In this document: one piece after another, positions 21,685 through 30,226 of the stretch
Position numbering within the stretch: position 1 is the first letter of the stretch
Layout of the letters: each line of letters starts with the position of its first letter
Assembly (NCBI RefSeq): GCF_010668805.1
Contig: NZ_WUFT01000002.1
Coordinates: forward strand, 62,001-126,000
Direction of reading: 5' to 3'
DNA length: 64,000 nt
Origin: Rhizobium phaseoli
GTDB lineage: Bacteria > Pseudomonadota > Alphaproteobacteria > Rhizobiales > Rhizobiaceae
Made by a program: the position numbers and the translations under genes
The notes under the pieces: generated by a model
What the model saw: only the letters and a program-made list of their open reading frames with translations
Databases searched by the model: none
What the model was told of the DNA's origin: nothing

Positions 21685-22371
21685 TCAGTCCACGAGAAGT
21701 TGATAGCCCTGGCCGCGGACGGACTGGATCCAGGATTGTCCGTCCTCCCGCAGCCCGAGCTTCTGGCGAACGCTGCTGATATGGACGTCGATACGCCGGT
21801 CGAACGGCGTGAGCGGTTTGCCGAAGGCCCGCTTCGAAATATCCTGCTTCGACACCAGTTGGCCGGCGCTGCGGGCGAGAACCTCAAGCAGGCTGAATTC
21901 GGTGCCGGTCAGCTCCAAGGTCTCGCCGCGCCATTCAGCACTTCTGCTGCCGGAGTGGATCACCAGTTGCCCTGCCCTGATCGTGTCGGTCGCTGCGCCG
22001 GCTGCCGGCTGCCCCGCGCGGCGCAGGATGGCGCGCAGCCTTGCCGCCAATTCACCCGGCGAGCATGGCTTCGGCACATAATCGTCGGCACCGAGATTGA
22101 GACCCGATATCCTGTCGACGTCATCGCCTCTTGCAGTCAGCATCAGAACGGGGACCTGGCTCAGCTTCCGGATCCTCTGCAAAACTTCGATCCCGTTCAT
22201 CCGGGGCATCATGATGTCGAGCACGATGATATCGACCGTATTGCCGGCGGCTGCGGCAATGGCGGCGCGACCGTCGGTATCCGTTGCGACGTCATACCCT
22301 TCTTCGATCAGATATTCCTGCAGAAGCGTCGTCAGCTCGGCATCGTCGTCGATGAGGAGAACCTTGTTCAT
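21685..22371 (-). CDS. OmpR-family response regulator
   Basis: A 228-residue regulator. The receiver domain has the acidic pocket Asp8-10, phosphoacceptor Asp52 (VLDIMMPRMNG), Thr in MLTARGD and Lys in DYVPKP. The winged-helix DNA-binding domain (about 130-225) has RGETLELTGTEFSLLEVLARSAGQLVSKQDI and VDVHISSVRQKLG-like text. Divergent from the fusion protein/RND genes and co-transcribed with the kinase, it probably controls the pump. The tandem CTTAAC repeats upstream are the likely sites. Confidence 0.93.
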   Translation of the reverse strand: MNKVLLIDDDAELTTLLQEYLIEEGYDVATDTDGRAAIAAAAGNTVDIIVLDIMMPRMNGIEVLQRIRKLSQVPVLMLTARGDDVDRISGLNLGADDYVPKPCSPGELAARLRAILRRAGQPAAGAATDTIRAGQLVIHSGSRSAEWRGETLELTGTEFSLLEVLARSAGQLVSKQDISKRAFGKPLTPFDRRIDVHISSVRQKLGLREDGQSWIQSVRGQGYQLLVD

Positions 22372-22432
22372 TCACTTCGTCCGTCTTTAATCCGGGCAAG
22401 CCATACAGCACGAACACGCTCACGCGGCCAAG

Positions 22433-22469
22433 TTTTACCTAACTTAACACCAACTTGACCGCACTTAAC
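22433..22469. promoter_or_regulatory. Putative response-regulator box in the divergent pump promoter
   Basis: TTTTACCTAACTT (22433-22445) is the exact reverse complement of 20352-20364. It runs into CTTAAC (22443-22448), CTTGAC (22454-22459) and CTTAAC (22464-22469), spaced 11 and 10 bp. The location between the regulator and fusion-protein genes suits autoregulation and pump induction. Confidence 0.65.
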
Positions 22470-22605
22470 ATTCGCCCCGTTACCTATTCTGCCATGACAT
22501 CGGCGCGAGCTGCGATCGGATTGCCGTGCATGGGCCGTAATCCGTCATCGAGCTGATCGCGCATCGGCAAAGGCAGCGATGCCTTTGACCACAAGGAGTG
22601 CATCG

Positions 22606-23679
22606 TTGAGAAAACCATCCAAACCATTCGCCGCCGCGTTCGTTGCGGTTGCGCTTTTCTTCCCCCTGCGCAATGCCGCGGCCGAACAGGCGGAAGCACC
22701 CGCTCTTACCGTCTCCCTGACGACGCCGGCGCAGCGCGACTGGCCGGAGACGGTTCCGGCGAGCGGATGGCTGAAGCCTTGGCAGGAAGCGATCATCGCC
22801 TCCGAAACCGGCGGCCTGCGGATAACCGATGTTCTGGTCGACGTCGGCTCCGTGGTCACGAAGGGACAGACGCTCGTCCAGCTTTCCCAGGAGAGCGTGC
22901 TCGCCGATCTCCGCAAGCAGGAGGCCGCCGTCGAGAACGCTAAGGCAAGTCTGTCAAAGGCCAAGGCGAATGCCGACCGGGCGCGGCAGCTCCGTCCCTC
23001 GGGCGCGCTTTCCGACGAGAAGATCGTCGAATATCTGGCCGATGAGCAGACGGCGACGGCAAGTCTTGCATCTGAAGAAGCGGCGCTCGACAGCGAAAAG
23101 ATCAAGCTTGCGCAAACGACGATCACGGCCGTCGACGACGGCGTGATCACGTCGCGTTCCGCCAATCTCGGCGCCGTCGTCTCCGCCGGCACCGAGCTGT
23201 TCCGCATGGTTCGCCAGCAGCGTGTCGAATGGCAGGCCGAAGTGTCGGCACGCTACCTCCCGCGCATTTCGGAAGGTTTGAGCGTCAGGATCGACGGACC
23301 GGACGGCCATGCCATTGACGGCAAGGTTAGACTTGTCGGGCCTTCGGTCAGCACCGATACCAGTCGGGCAATCGTCTATGTGGCGCTTCCGACCGACGTC
23401 CGTCCGCGCACCGGTCTCTATGTCACCGGCAATATCGAAGTGCAGACCTCGCCAGCGCTGACCGTTCCCGAGACGGCGATCGTGTTCCGGGACGGCATCA
23501 GTTACCTCTTCACTTCAGGTGAGGATCAGCGGGTCAAAAAGGTCAGGGTGGAAACCGGCCGCCGCAATAATGGCGAAGTGGAAATCGTCTCCGGGATCGA
23601 TCGCTCGGCGAAAGTGGTGAACTCGGGCGGCGCCTTCCTGTCCGATAATGACCTCGTGAAGATTGCGGAGACAAACTGA
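22606..23679 (+). CDS. RND efflux membrane-fusion protein (HlyD/AcrA family)
   Basis: A 357-residue periplasmic adaptor. The start is taken as TTG 22606 because AAGGAG (22593-22598) sits 7 nt upstream and translation then opens with a clean signal sequence (RKPSKPFAAAFVAVALFF...AAA). An in-frame ATG at 22579 lacks such a site. Lipoyl-like halves (about 55-85 and 150-175), a coiled-coil hairpin between them (ANADRARQLRPSGALSDEKI) and a beta-barrel (GLSVRIDGPDG) are visible. It links the RND pump to the outer-membrane factor. Its stop shares a base with the pump start. Confidence 0.88.
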   Translation: MRKPSKPFAAAFVAVALFFPLRNAAAEQAEAPALTVSLTTPAQRDWPETVPASGWLKPWQEAIIASETGGLRITDVLVDVGSVVTKGQTLVQLSQESVLADLRKQEAAVENAKASLSKAKANADRARQLRPSGALSDEKIVEYLADEQTATASLASEEAALDSEKIKLAQTTITAVDDGVITSRSANLGAVVSAGTELFRMVRQQRVEWQAEVSARYLPRISEGLSVRIDGPDGHAIDGKVRLVGPSVSTDTSRAIVYVALPTDVRPRTGLYVTGNIEVQTSPALTVPETAIVFRDGISYLFTSGEDQRVKKVRVETGRRNNGEVEIVSGIDRSAKVVNSGGAFLSDNDLVKIAETN

Positions 23680-26600
23680 TGAACTTCTCAGCCTGGTCGA
23701 TCCGCAATCCCGTACCGGCGATATTGCTGTTTGTGATGCTGACAGTCGGTGGGCTCTTGGCCTTCAGGCAGCTGCCGATACAGAACTTCCCCGACATGGA
23801 CCTTCCGACAATCACCGTCACCGCTACGCTCGACGGCGCCGCACCGACGCAGCTCGAAACCGAGGTGGCCCGCACCATCGAGGACAGTCTTGCCGCGCTC
23901 AGCTATCTCGACCATATCACCACGACGATCACCGACGGCACCGTCTCGATCAAAGTGTCCTTCAAGCTGGAAAAAGACAGCGAAACGGCGCTGAACGAAG
24001 TCCGCAATGCCGTCGACAGCGTCAAGGGCGACCTGCCGGCGCAAATGGAGACGCCTAGCGTCAGCAAGGTCACCGTACAGAGTTCCGCACTGGTCACCTA
24101 TGCCGTCGGCTCGACCGCTCTCAACGAGACCGAACTTTCCTGGTTTGTCGACAATGATCTGACCAAGGCGCTGCTTTCGGTGTCCGGTGTCGGGCAAGTC
24201 AACCGCATCGGCGGGATCGACCGTGAGGTTCATGTGGATCTCGATCCCGCGACGATGGCGTCGTTCGGGGTCACCGCGGCCACCGTGTCGTCGCAGTTGA
24301 AGGCAGTGCAGACGGATATATCGGGCGGCCTTGGCGAAATCGGCGGCACCCGCCAGACCTTGCGCACGCTCGGCGCCCTGCCATCGGTCGAGGCGCTGAA
24401 GGGGCTCAAAATCCCCCTGGCAAACGGCCAGCAGGTTCGCCTCGATGACGTCGCATCCATCACCGACAGCTTCGCCGAGCGCTCCTCGATGGCCTATCTC
24501 GACGGCAAGCCGGTGATCGCGGTCGAGATCAAGCGCTCGAACGGATTTTCCGACAGCGGTGTTGCCGCCGATGTGGACAAGGCGATTAGGGAGTTCGCCG
24601 CCAAGCATTCCAACGTTGAGATCGACGAGGCTTACAGCACGATCGGCCCGATCATCGGCAACTATGATGGTTCGATGCACATGCTGTACGAAGGCGCGAT
24701 CCTGGCGATCATCGTCGTCTGGCTTTTCCTCCGGGACTGGCGGGCGACGATCCTGTCGGCCGTGGCGCTGCCCCTGTCGGTCATACCGACCTTCCTTGTC
24801 ATGTATTTCGCCGGCTTCAGCCTGAATATCGTCACGCTGCTTGCGCTGTCGCTCGTGGTCGGCATCCTCGTCGACGATGCCATCGTCGAGATCGAGAACA
24901 TCGCCCGCCACCTCAAGATGGGCAAGCGGCCGATCGATGCCGCCCTCGAAGCGGCCAACGAGATCGGACTTGCCGTTATCGCAACCACCTTCACGCTGGT
25001 CTCGGTCTTCCTGCCGACGGCGTTCATGAGCGGCATACCGGGCCTTATCTTCCGCCAGTTCGGCATCACCGCTGCCGTCGCCGTGCTTGCCTCGCTGGTC
25101 GTCGCGCGTCTGCTGACGCCGATGATGGCCGCCTATTTCATGAAGGCCCATCCGACCGAGGAAAAGGACGGCCGGATCATGCGTGCCTATATCGCCATTG
25201 TGAAGGCCGCCATGAACCGCAGGAAGACGACCGTGGCCGTCACCGCCGTCGTCGTCGCGCTCTCGCTTTCGACCATTCCCCTGTTGAAATCCGGCTTCCT
25301 GCCCGCGTCCGACGACGCGCGGACCCAGATCACGCTGACCATGCAGCCGGGCGCCACCATCGAGCAGACCGACGCCACCAGCAGGAAGGCCGCGGATATC
25401 ATCGGCAAGCTTCCCGATGTGACCCATGTCTTCTCCGCCGTCGGTTCCATGTCCTCGGGTGGTGGTCCCGACGCCGGCACCACGAGCGATGTCGGATCGG
25501 CGACGATCGTTGCCGTGCTGCCGCCCATCGACGAGCGCAATCGCAAGCAGTCGGAAATCGAAAACGACATCCGGCAGGCGCTTTCCGTCCTCCCCGGCGT
25601 GCGTGTGGAGGTCGGCGGCGGCGGCAATGGCACGAAGCTCGAGATCACGCTGGCTGGCGACGATGCAAATGTCCTCGACAGCGCCAGTACGGCGCTCGAG
25701 GAGCAGCTCCGCTCACTGCAGGGCATCGGAGCGGTGACATCGACTGCAGCCAGACAGGCACCCGAGATCCAGATCACGCCCGACTTTGCGCGCAGCGCAG
25801 CACTCGGGGTCACGTCGAGCGCCATCGCCGAGGCCGTGCGCGTGGCGACCAACGGGGAATATTCGGCCGACCTGCCGAAGCTCAACCTGCCTCAGCGGCA
25901 GATTCCGATCGTCGTCCGCTTCTCACCCGAGGCGCGTACCAATCTGGACGACATCAAGAACATGCGGGTGGCGGGAACCAACGGCAACGTCGATCTCGGA
26001 TCGATCGCCGACGTGAAGATCGGCGGCAGCCCGTCGGAGATCGATCGGATCGACCGGATGCGCAATGTCACCCTTTCCGTCGAACTCAACGGCCGCATCC
26101 TCGGCGACGTCAATCGCGAGGCGCAGGCGCTGCCGGCACTCCGGCATCTGCCGTCGGGCGTCACCCTGGTCAACCAGGGCGAACTTCAGCGCAGTTCGGA
26201 GCTGTTCCAGAGTTTCGGGCTGGCAATGGCGATCGGCGTGTTCTGCATCTATGCGGTCCTCGTCCTGCTCTTTCACGATTTCCTGCAGCCGCTGACGCTT
26301 CTGATGGCGCTGCCGCTCTCGCTCGGCGGCGCGTTGGTGCCGCTGGTGGTGACTGGAACGAGCTTCTCCATGCCTGTTGTCATCGGCCTGCTCATGCTGA
26401 TGGGCGTGGTGACGAAGAACTCCATCCTGCTCATCGAATATGCGATCATGTCGCGCCAGCGTGGCATGTCGAGATTCGACGCCTTGGTGGATGCCTGCCA
26501 CAAGCGCGCACGGCCGATCGTCATGACCACCATCGCCATGGCCTCGGGCATGCTGCCGGCCGCGCTCAGCCTGATGGGCGGCGATTCCAGCTTCCGCCAG

Positions 26601-26831
26601 CCGATGGCGATCGTGGTGATCGGCGGCGTGGTGATGTCGACGCTGCTCAGCCTCATCGTCATCCCCGTCATCTTCACTTTCGTCGATGATCTCGAACAGA
26701 TCCTCAAACGCTTGCTGCGCCGGATCGGCCTGGCCGAGGACATGGCCGGAAACAAACCGCATGCGTCCAACGATCACGCGGCGGTCGATTTCCAACCCGA
26801 GCAGTCAAGGCGGGGGCAAGGTCAGAGATGA
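23679..26831 (+). CDS. RND multidrug efflux transporter (HAE1-like)
   Basis: A 1050-residue inner-membrane proton antiporter with the canonical layout of 12 TM helices and two large periplasmic loops. Seen are N-terminal MNFSAWSIRNPVPAILLF, FRQLPIQNFPDMDLPTITV, the TM4 Asp pair in LVVGILVDDAIVEIENIARHL, TM5-6 with ATTFTLVSVFLPTAFMSGI, and TM11 GVVTKNSILLIEYA. The sequence is the drug-efflux (HAE) rather than heavy-metal type, but the substrate is unknown. The tail after RIGLAEDMAG is short and hydrophilic. ATG overlaps the fusion-protein stop by one base. Confidence 0.93.
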   Translation: MNFSAWSIRNPVPAILLFVMLTVGGLLAFRQLPIQNFPDMDLPTITVTATLDGAAPTQLETEVARTIEDSLAALSYLDHITTTITDGTVSIKVSFKLEKDSETALNEVRNAVDSVKGDLPAQMETPSVSKVTVQSSALVTYAVGSTALNETELSWFVDNDLTKALLSVSGVGQVNRIGGIDREVHVDLDPATMASFGVTAATVSSQLKAVQTDISGGLGEIGGTRQTLRTLGALPSVEALKGLKIPLANGQQVRLDDVASITDSFAERSSMAYLDGKPVIAVEIKRSNGFSDSGVAADVDKAIREFAAKHSNVEIDEAYSTIGPIIGNYDGSMHMLYEGAILAIIVVWLFLRDWRATILSAVALPLSVIPTFLVMYFAGFSLNIVTLLALSLVVGILVDDAIVEIENIARHLKMGKRPIDAALEAANEIGLAVIATTFTLVSVFLPTAFMSGIPGLIFRQFGITAAVAVLASLVVARLLTPMMAAYFMKAHPTEEKDGRIMRAYIAIVKAAMNRRKTTVAVTAVVVALSLSTIPLLKSGFLPASDDARTQITLTMQPGATIEQTDATSRKAADIIGKLPDVTHVFSAVGSMSSGGGPDAGTTSDVGSATIVAVLPPIDERNRKQSEIENDIRQALSVLPGVRVEVGGGGNGTKLEITLAGDDANVLDSASTALEEQLRSLQGIGAVTSTAARQAPEIQITPDFARSAALGVTSSAIAEAVRVATNGEYSADLPKLNLPQRQIPIVVRFSPEARTNLDDIKNMRVAGTNGNVDLGSIADVKIGGSPSEIDRIDRMRNVTLSVELNGRILGDVNREAQALPALRHLPSGVTLVNQGELQRSSELFQSFGLAMAIGVFCIYAVLVLLFHDFLQPLTLLMALPLSLGGALVPLVVTGTSFSMPVVIGLLMLMGVVTKNSILLIEYAIMSRQRGMSRFDALVDACHKRARPIVMTTIAMASGMLPAALSLMGGDSSFRQPMAIVVIGGVVMSTLLSLIVIPVIFTFVDDLEQILKRLLRRIGLAEDMAGNKPHASNDHAAVDFQPEQSRRGQGQR

Positions 26832-26916
26832 CCCCGCCAGACAACGGCCGGTGACGGCACCCTCTTCGGCTGCGTTCCTCCCCCCAACCGGAACAAGGCC
26901 GCGGGACGTGTTCCCC

Positions 26917-26941
26917 CGCAGGCGGCCACAAGCCGCCTGCG
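26917..26941. terminator. Stem-loop between convergent operons
   Basis: CGCAGGCGGC (26917-26926) and GCCGCCTGCG (26932-26941) form a perfect GC-rich 10-bp stem with a CACAA loop. It lies between the RND gene end and the convergent enolase-superfamily gene end, so it could serve both strands. There is no T tract. Confidence 0.55.
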
Positions 26942-26948
26942 CGTCCTG

Positions 26949-28370
26949 CTACTCGGCTGACAACGGCTCCATTGCTTCGAAATCGGGCAAGGCGCCGCTG
27001 GCATATCCGATCGCCCCAAGCGAACCGATGGCAATCCGGCCGTCGCGGATCGACAGCAGCGGTCCTTCGGCACCCCGCTCGTAAATATCCGGGTGGGCAG
27101 CAGCAAAACGCGCCATCTCCGCCTGCGGCGCACCCTGCATGCCGGCCACATAATGATGACCGTTGCGCTCGACATGGGAGAGGCCGAGCAGCGAAACCAG
27201 CGCCAGATCCTGCTGCACGGCAAGTCCGGCCTGGCAGGTCAGGTCTTCGCCGGAGAGGAACAGGTTCGGCACGCCTGTCGTCCTGATGCGGATCGCCTTG
27301 AGGAGCGAGCGATAGACGCCCTTGCAGGTCTTCGAGGAGACGCCGGTATAGCCGAGCTCACGGGCGTGGGCGAAGGCCGCGTCGCCATCGTCGCTCTCAT
27401 CGATCAGGAAGGGCAACTGCGCCGCCAGAGCCCCGAGTGACGTCTGCATGGTGATCGCGCGCGAGAACGGCTGTTCGACAAAGGCAATGGCCGCACGCAG
27501 CCGCGCCAGCCGCGGCATCGCCGCCATGCGCGCCAGCAGGTCGGCAAGCGGTTCGGCAGCGGCGAATTGTTCATTGCCGTCGACCGTCACCCGGTAATCG
27601 GGCAGATGGTCCAGCACCGCGGCAATTCGCGCCAGCCGGTCGAGATCGGCATCGATCGTGCCCGAAAGCTTGATTTTGAACCAGTGGTTGCCATAACGCG
27701 CAATCACCGCCTCGAGGCTTTGCGGCAGGCCGTCATCAACGGGATGAACGATATCCCTCTCGGTAATCGGGTCGAGCAGCCCGATCGTATGCCGGGCCGA
27801 GATCGAACCGGCGGGGCGAAGGCTGGCTAGCACCGCCGATGCGGCATGGGCGTCGATGTCGCCCGGCAACAAGGGGCCGCCGATGCCGACGAGGTTTTGG
27901 CGCACCGCATCGAAGAAGGAAATTCCGGCAAGACGGCAATAGGCATCGAGTGCTGCGCGAGCGATAAGCGAAGGTCCGAAACCGGCGGCCAACGGATTTC
28001 CGGGCAGGCGCCGCACGGTTTCTATCTCGTTCAGCCGGGCGGCAGCAAACAAAGTCGTCGGCGCCGACGCTTCGAGCGACGCTGCGGCTGCAGCGCGGAT
28101 CGAGCCGCGCAATTGATCGACATTCTGCGCCGGCGTCAGTGCCGGATTTTTGTCGAACCATTTCGGCACCATCATTTCGGCGGCGCCGCCGACGGCGGTC
28201 TTTCCCCTGTCATCCTCGACGCGCACCCTGAGAAAGGCCTGCGGGGCCCTTTCGAGGGTTGCCGCGCCGAAGCGGAACGGCAGGCGCAGGCGGATATCGC
28301 GCTCGAAGGCGTCGATTTCGACAATTCTGATGCGCGGCGCCGTCACGGAACCTCCGATGTTTCTGTCCAT
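26949..28370 (-). CDS. Enolase-superfamily (mandelate racemase/MLE-like) protein
   Basis: A 473-residue member of the enolase superfamily. The N-terminal capping domain (IRIVEIDAFERDIRLRLPFRFGAATL, about 10-130) is followed by a barrel with WFKIKLSG (K-x-K acid/base region), VTVDGNEQF (Asp/Glu metal ligands), FVEQPFS, PFLIDESDDG, and a C-terminal SGEDLTCQAGLAVQQDLALVSLLGL. It is longer than usual (about 370-400). The start is ATG 28370, 1 bp after the dehydrogenase stop; a GTG at 28346 with GGAGG close by is an alternative. Such enzymes dehydrate or epimerise acid sugars. As the last gene of the importer/glycosidase operon, it may act on a sugar acid. Precise reaction unknown. Confidence 0.75.
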   Translation of the reverse strand: MDRNIGGSVTAPRIRIVEIDAFERDIRLRLPFRFGAATLERAPQAFLRVRVEDDRGKTAVGGAAEMMVPKWFDKNPALTPAQNVDQLRGSIRAAAAASLEASAPTTLFAAARLNEIETVRRLPGNPLAAGFGPSLIARAALDAYCRLAGISFFDAVRQNLVGIGGPLLPGDIDAHAASAVLASLRPAGSISARHTIGLLDPITERDIVHPVDDGLPQSLEAVIARYGNHWFKIKLSGTIDADLDRLARIAAVLDHLPDYRVTVDGNEQFAAAEPLADLLARMAAMPRLARLRAAIAFVEQPFSRAITMQTSLGALAAQLPFLIDESDDGDAAFAHARELGYTGVSSKTCKGVYRSLLKAIRIRTTGVPNLFLSGEDLTCQAGLAVQQDLALVSLLGLSHVERNGHHYVAGMQGAPQAEMARFAAAHPDIYERGAEGPLLSIRDGRIAIGSLGAIGYASGALPDFEAMEPLSAE

Positions 28371-28371
28371 T

Positions 28372-29388
28372 TTACGCCATCCGGTCGAGCATGGCGCGCG
28401 ACACTTCGTGATGGAGCGGTTCCTGGCGCAGCAGCCGGCCGATCTCGTCCACCATGGCTTGGCCTTGGGCGAAATGCGCCTCTTCGGTATGGCCGGCGGC
28501 ATGCGGCGAAATGGTGACATTGGCAAGTGCCGGATCGCGGAACGGGCTGTCCGGCGGCAACGGCTCCTGGTCGAAGACATCGAGAGCCGCCTCGATACGG
28601 CCGGACCGGATCTCGGCGAGCAATGCCGCCTCATCGACCAATTCTGCGCGCGCGGTGTTGATGAACAATGCGCCGGGGCGCAACAGCGCCAGTTCGCGGG
28701 CACCGATCATGCGGCGCGTTTCCGGCAGAACGGGCGCATGCAGGGTAATCACATCACTTTGCGCCAGTGCCTCGTCCAGTCCTGTTCGGACGACGCCGAG
28801 TACCGCGGCCTCGCTGTCATTGAGATAGGGATCGACGACCAACACGCGGCAGCCGAAGGGCCCGAGCAGGCGCATCACCGCCCGGCCGACATATCCGGCG
28901 CCAATGATGGCGACCGTTCTGGCGCCGAGCAACCTTTGCGGCACGGCGGCGCGAACATCGAGCCATTCGCCGCCGCCGCGCAATGCATGATGCAGCCGGT
29001 GAATGCCGCGCATGGCGAGCAGTGCTTCGGCAACGACGAACTCGGCAACCGAGGCGGCGATTTTCGAGGCGGCATGGCTGACGCGAAGGCCGTCGTCGAA
29101 CAGGCGGGCGGGAACGAGCGTGCGGACGCTGCCGGCCGAATGGGCGACGAGGGCAAGTTGCGGATGGCGCTGGCGCGCTGTGGGATCAAAGGGCGGCGTG
29201 CCCCATCCGGTCAGGCACGCCGTAGCGCCCTGTAGCAGCCGGTCGGCATCGGCGGCATCGATCATGGCGGCTGCCGGCCAGCGGACGTCGCCCAGCCCAT
29301 TCAAATCAGCGGTCGCCGCATCGTTCAGCATCATGCGGCGGGTCTTTTCGGTCAAAAGGACGGCAATGACGGGCGCTTGTTTGCTCAT
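28372..29388 (-). CDS. D-isomer-specific 2-hydroxyacid dehydrogenase
   Basis: A 338-residue NAD(P)-dependent dehydrogenase. The Rossmann motif GAGYVGRAVMRLLGPFG is central. Catalytic Arg is in INTARAELVD, Glu in FDQEPLP and His in SPHAAGHT, all present. An N-terminal catalytic half with LVAHSAGSVRTLVP matches the family. It likely oxidises or reduces a hydroxy/keto acid made from the imported sugar. ATG 29388 is chosen over the longer open frame that overlaps the TIM-barrel gene; the gap to that gene is 4 bp. Confidence 0.85.
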   Translation of the reverse strand: MSKQAPVIAVLLTEKTRRMMLNDAATADLNGLGDVRWPAAAMIDAADADRLLQGATACLTGWGTPPFDPTARQRHPQLALVAHSAGSVRTLVPARLFDDGLRVSHAASKIAASVAEFVVAEALLAMRGIHRLHHALRGGGEWLDVRAAVPQRLLGARTVAIIGAGYVGRAVMRLLGPFGCRVLVVDPYLNDSEAAVLGVVRTGLDEALAQSDVITLHAPVLPETRRMIGARELALLRPGALFINTARAELVDEAALLAEIRSGRIEAALDVFDQEPLPPDSPFRDPALANVTISPHAAGHTEEAHFAQGQAMVDEIGRLLRQEPLHHEVSRAMLDRMA

Positions 29389-29392
29389 TCTT

Positions 29393-30226
29393 CTACTCTT
29401 TCGCTGCGGCGACCAGGCGCCTGAGATGGGCGAGATCGGCGCGGATCTTGTCGAGCGCCTGTTCGCGGGGAACCCGGTATTGGGAATGCACCGAGAGCAC
29501 CCCGGCAAAACCGGTGGCGGTGAGATGCGGGATGATGTCGGCCCAGGGCACCATGCCATCGTCGAGCCCGTACCAATCCGAATGCCAGGCACGCTGGCCC
29601 TGCGCCCCATAGGCGCCGGGAAACCAGCCGCAATTCTTGACGCCCATGCAGCAGAACCACGGGTCGAGAAGGTCGAGGGTCAGACGCCAGTCCTCGCTTC
29701 CCTCGCGGATGATCTGGTTGGCCGGATCGGGATAGGCGCCGATCCTGATCGGATCGCGCCCGGCCAGCAATTGCATCGCCAGCGCGCCGGAGCTGTGCAG
29801 GGTCCCGCCGTGCAGCTGGATCGTCAACTTGACGGCGAAGCGTTCGGCGAGATGCTCAAAACCATCGAGGTCGCGCTGCGCCTCATCGACCTGCACCTTC
29901 CAGCGCCGGGACGGATCATAACGCCAGAAGCCGAGCCGGACCTGGCCGATGCCGGCCTCGCCGCAAAAGCCGAGAAGGCGCGACGCAGCAGCGTCGGGCC
30001 GCGTGGAATCGATGGTCGCCATCGGGGTGCGGAGGCCGGCTGCGGCAAAGAGCTTTGTGGCCTTTACGATTTCCTCCGGCCGGTCGGGAGACACGGCATG
30101 GCCGTCGCGAACGAGAAGATCGGCACAGTCGAATCCGAGGCCGGCCGTGATCTCCGCCGCCGTCTCCAGCGGCAGACCTTCCAGGGTCTTGGTGAAATAG
30201 GCGATATCCATGATGTCCCTGCTCAT
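29393..30226 (-). CDS. Sugar phosphate isomerase/epimerase-like TIM-barrel protein
   Basis: A 277-residue xylose-isomerase-like (AP endonuclease 2 fold) protein. Seen are DIAYFTKTLEGLPLETAAEITAGLGFDCADLLVRDGH at the start, TIDSTRPD, LTIQLHGGT with a metal-ligand His, NCGWFPG, and a C-terminal FAGVLSVHSQYR. Proteins of this fold in sugar operons isomerise or epimerise sugars such as inosose or ketoses. The ATG at 30226 shares a base with the glycosidase stop (TGATG). A second in-frame ATG lies 5 codons on. Substrate unknown. Confidence 0.8.
   Translation of the reverse strand: MSRDIMDIAYFTKTLEGLPLETAAEITAGLGFDCADLLVRDGHAVSPDRPEEIVKATKLFAAAGLRTPMATIDSTRPDAAASRLLGFCGEAGIGQVRLGFWRYDPSRRWKVQVDEAQRDLDGFEHLAERFAVKLTIQLHGGTLHSSGALAMQLLAGRDPIRIGAYPDPANQIIREGSEDWRLTLDLLDPWFCCMGVKNCGWFPGAYGAQGQRAWHSDWYGLDDGMVPWADIIPHLTATGFAGVLSVHSQYRVPREQALDKIRADLAHLRRLVAAAKE

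Noticed and set aside
23688..25427. A 579-codon minus-strand open frame
   Set aside because: It is the antisense shadow of the RND pump gene and has a low-complexity, charged composition.
26832..26948. Small gene between the RND pump and the enolase-type gene
   Set aside because: The only open frames are shadows of the flanking genes; the interval is better explained by the stem-loop at 26917-26941.
28371..28703. Extension of the enolase-superfamily frame into the dehydrogenase gene
   Set aside because: The extra residues are an out-of-frame read of the 2-hydroxyacid dehydrogenase C-terminus; ATG 28370 directly follows its stop.
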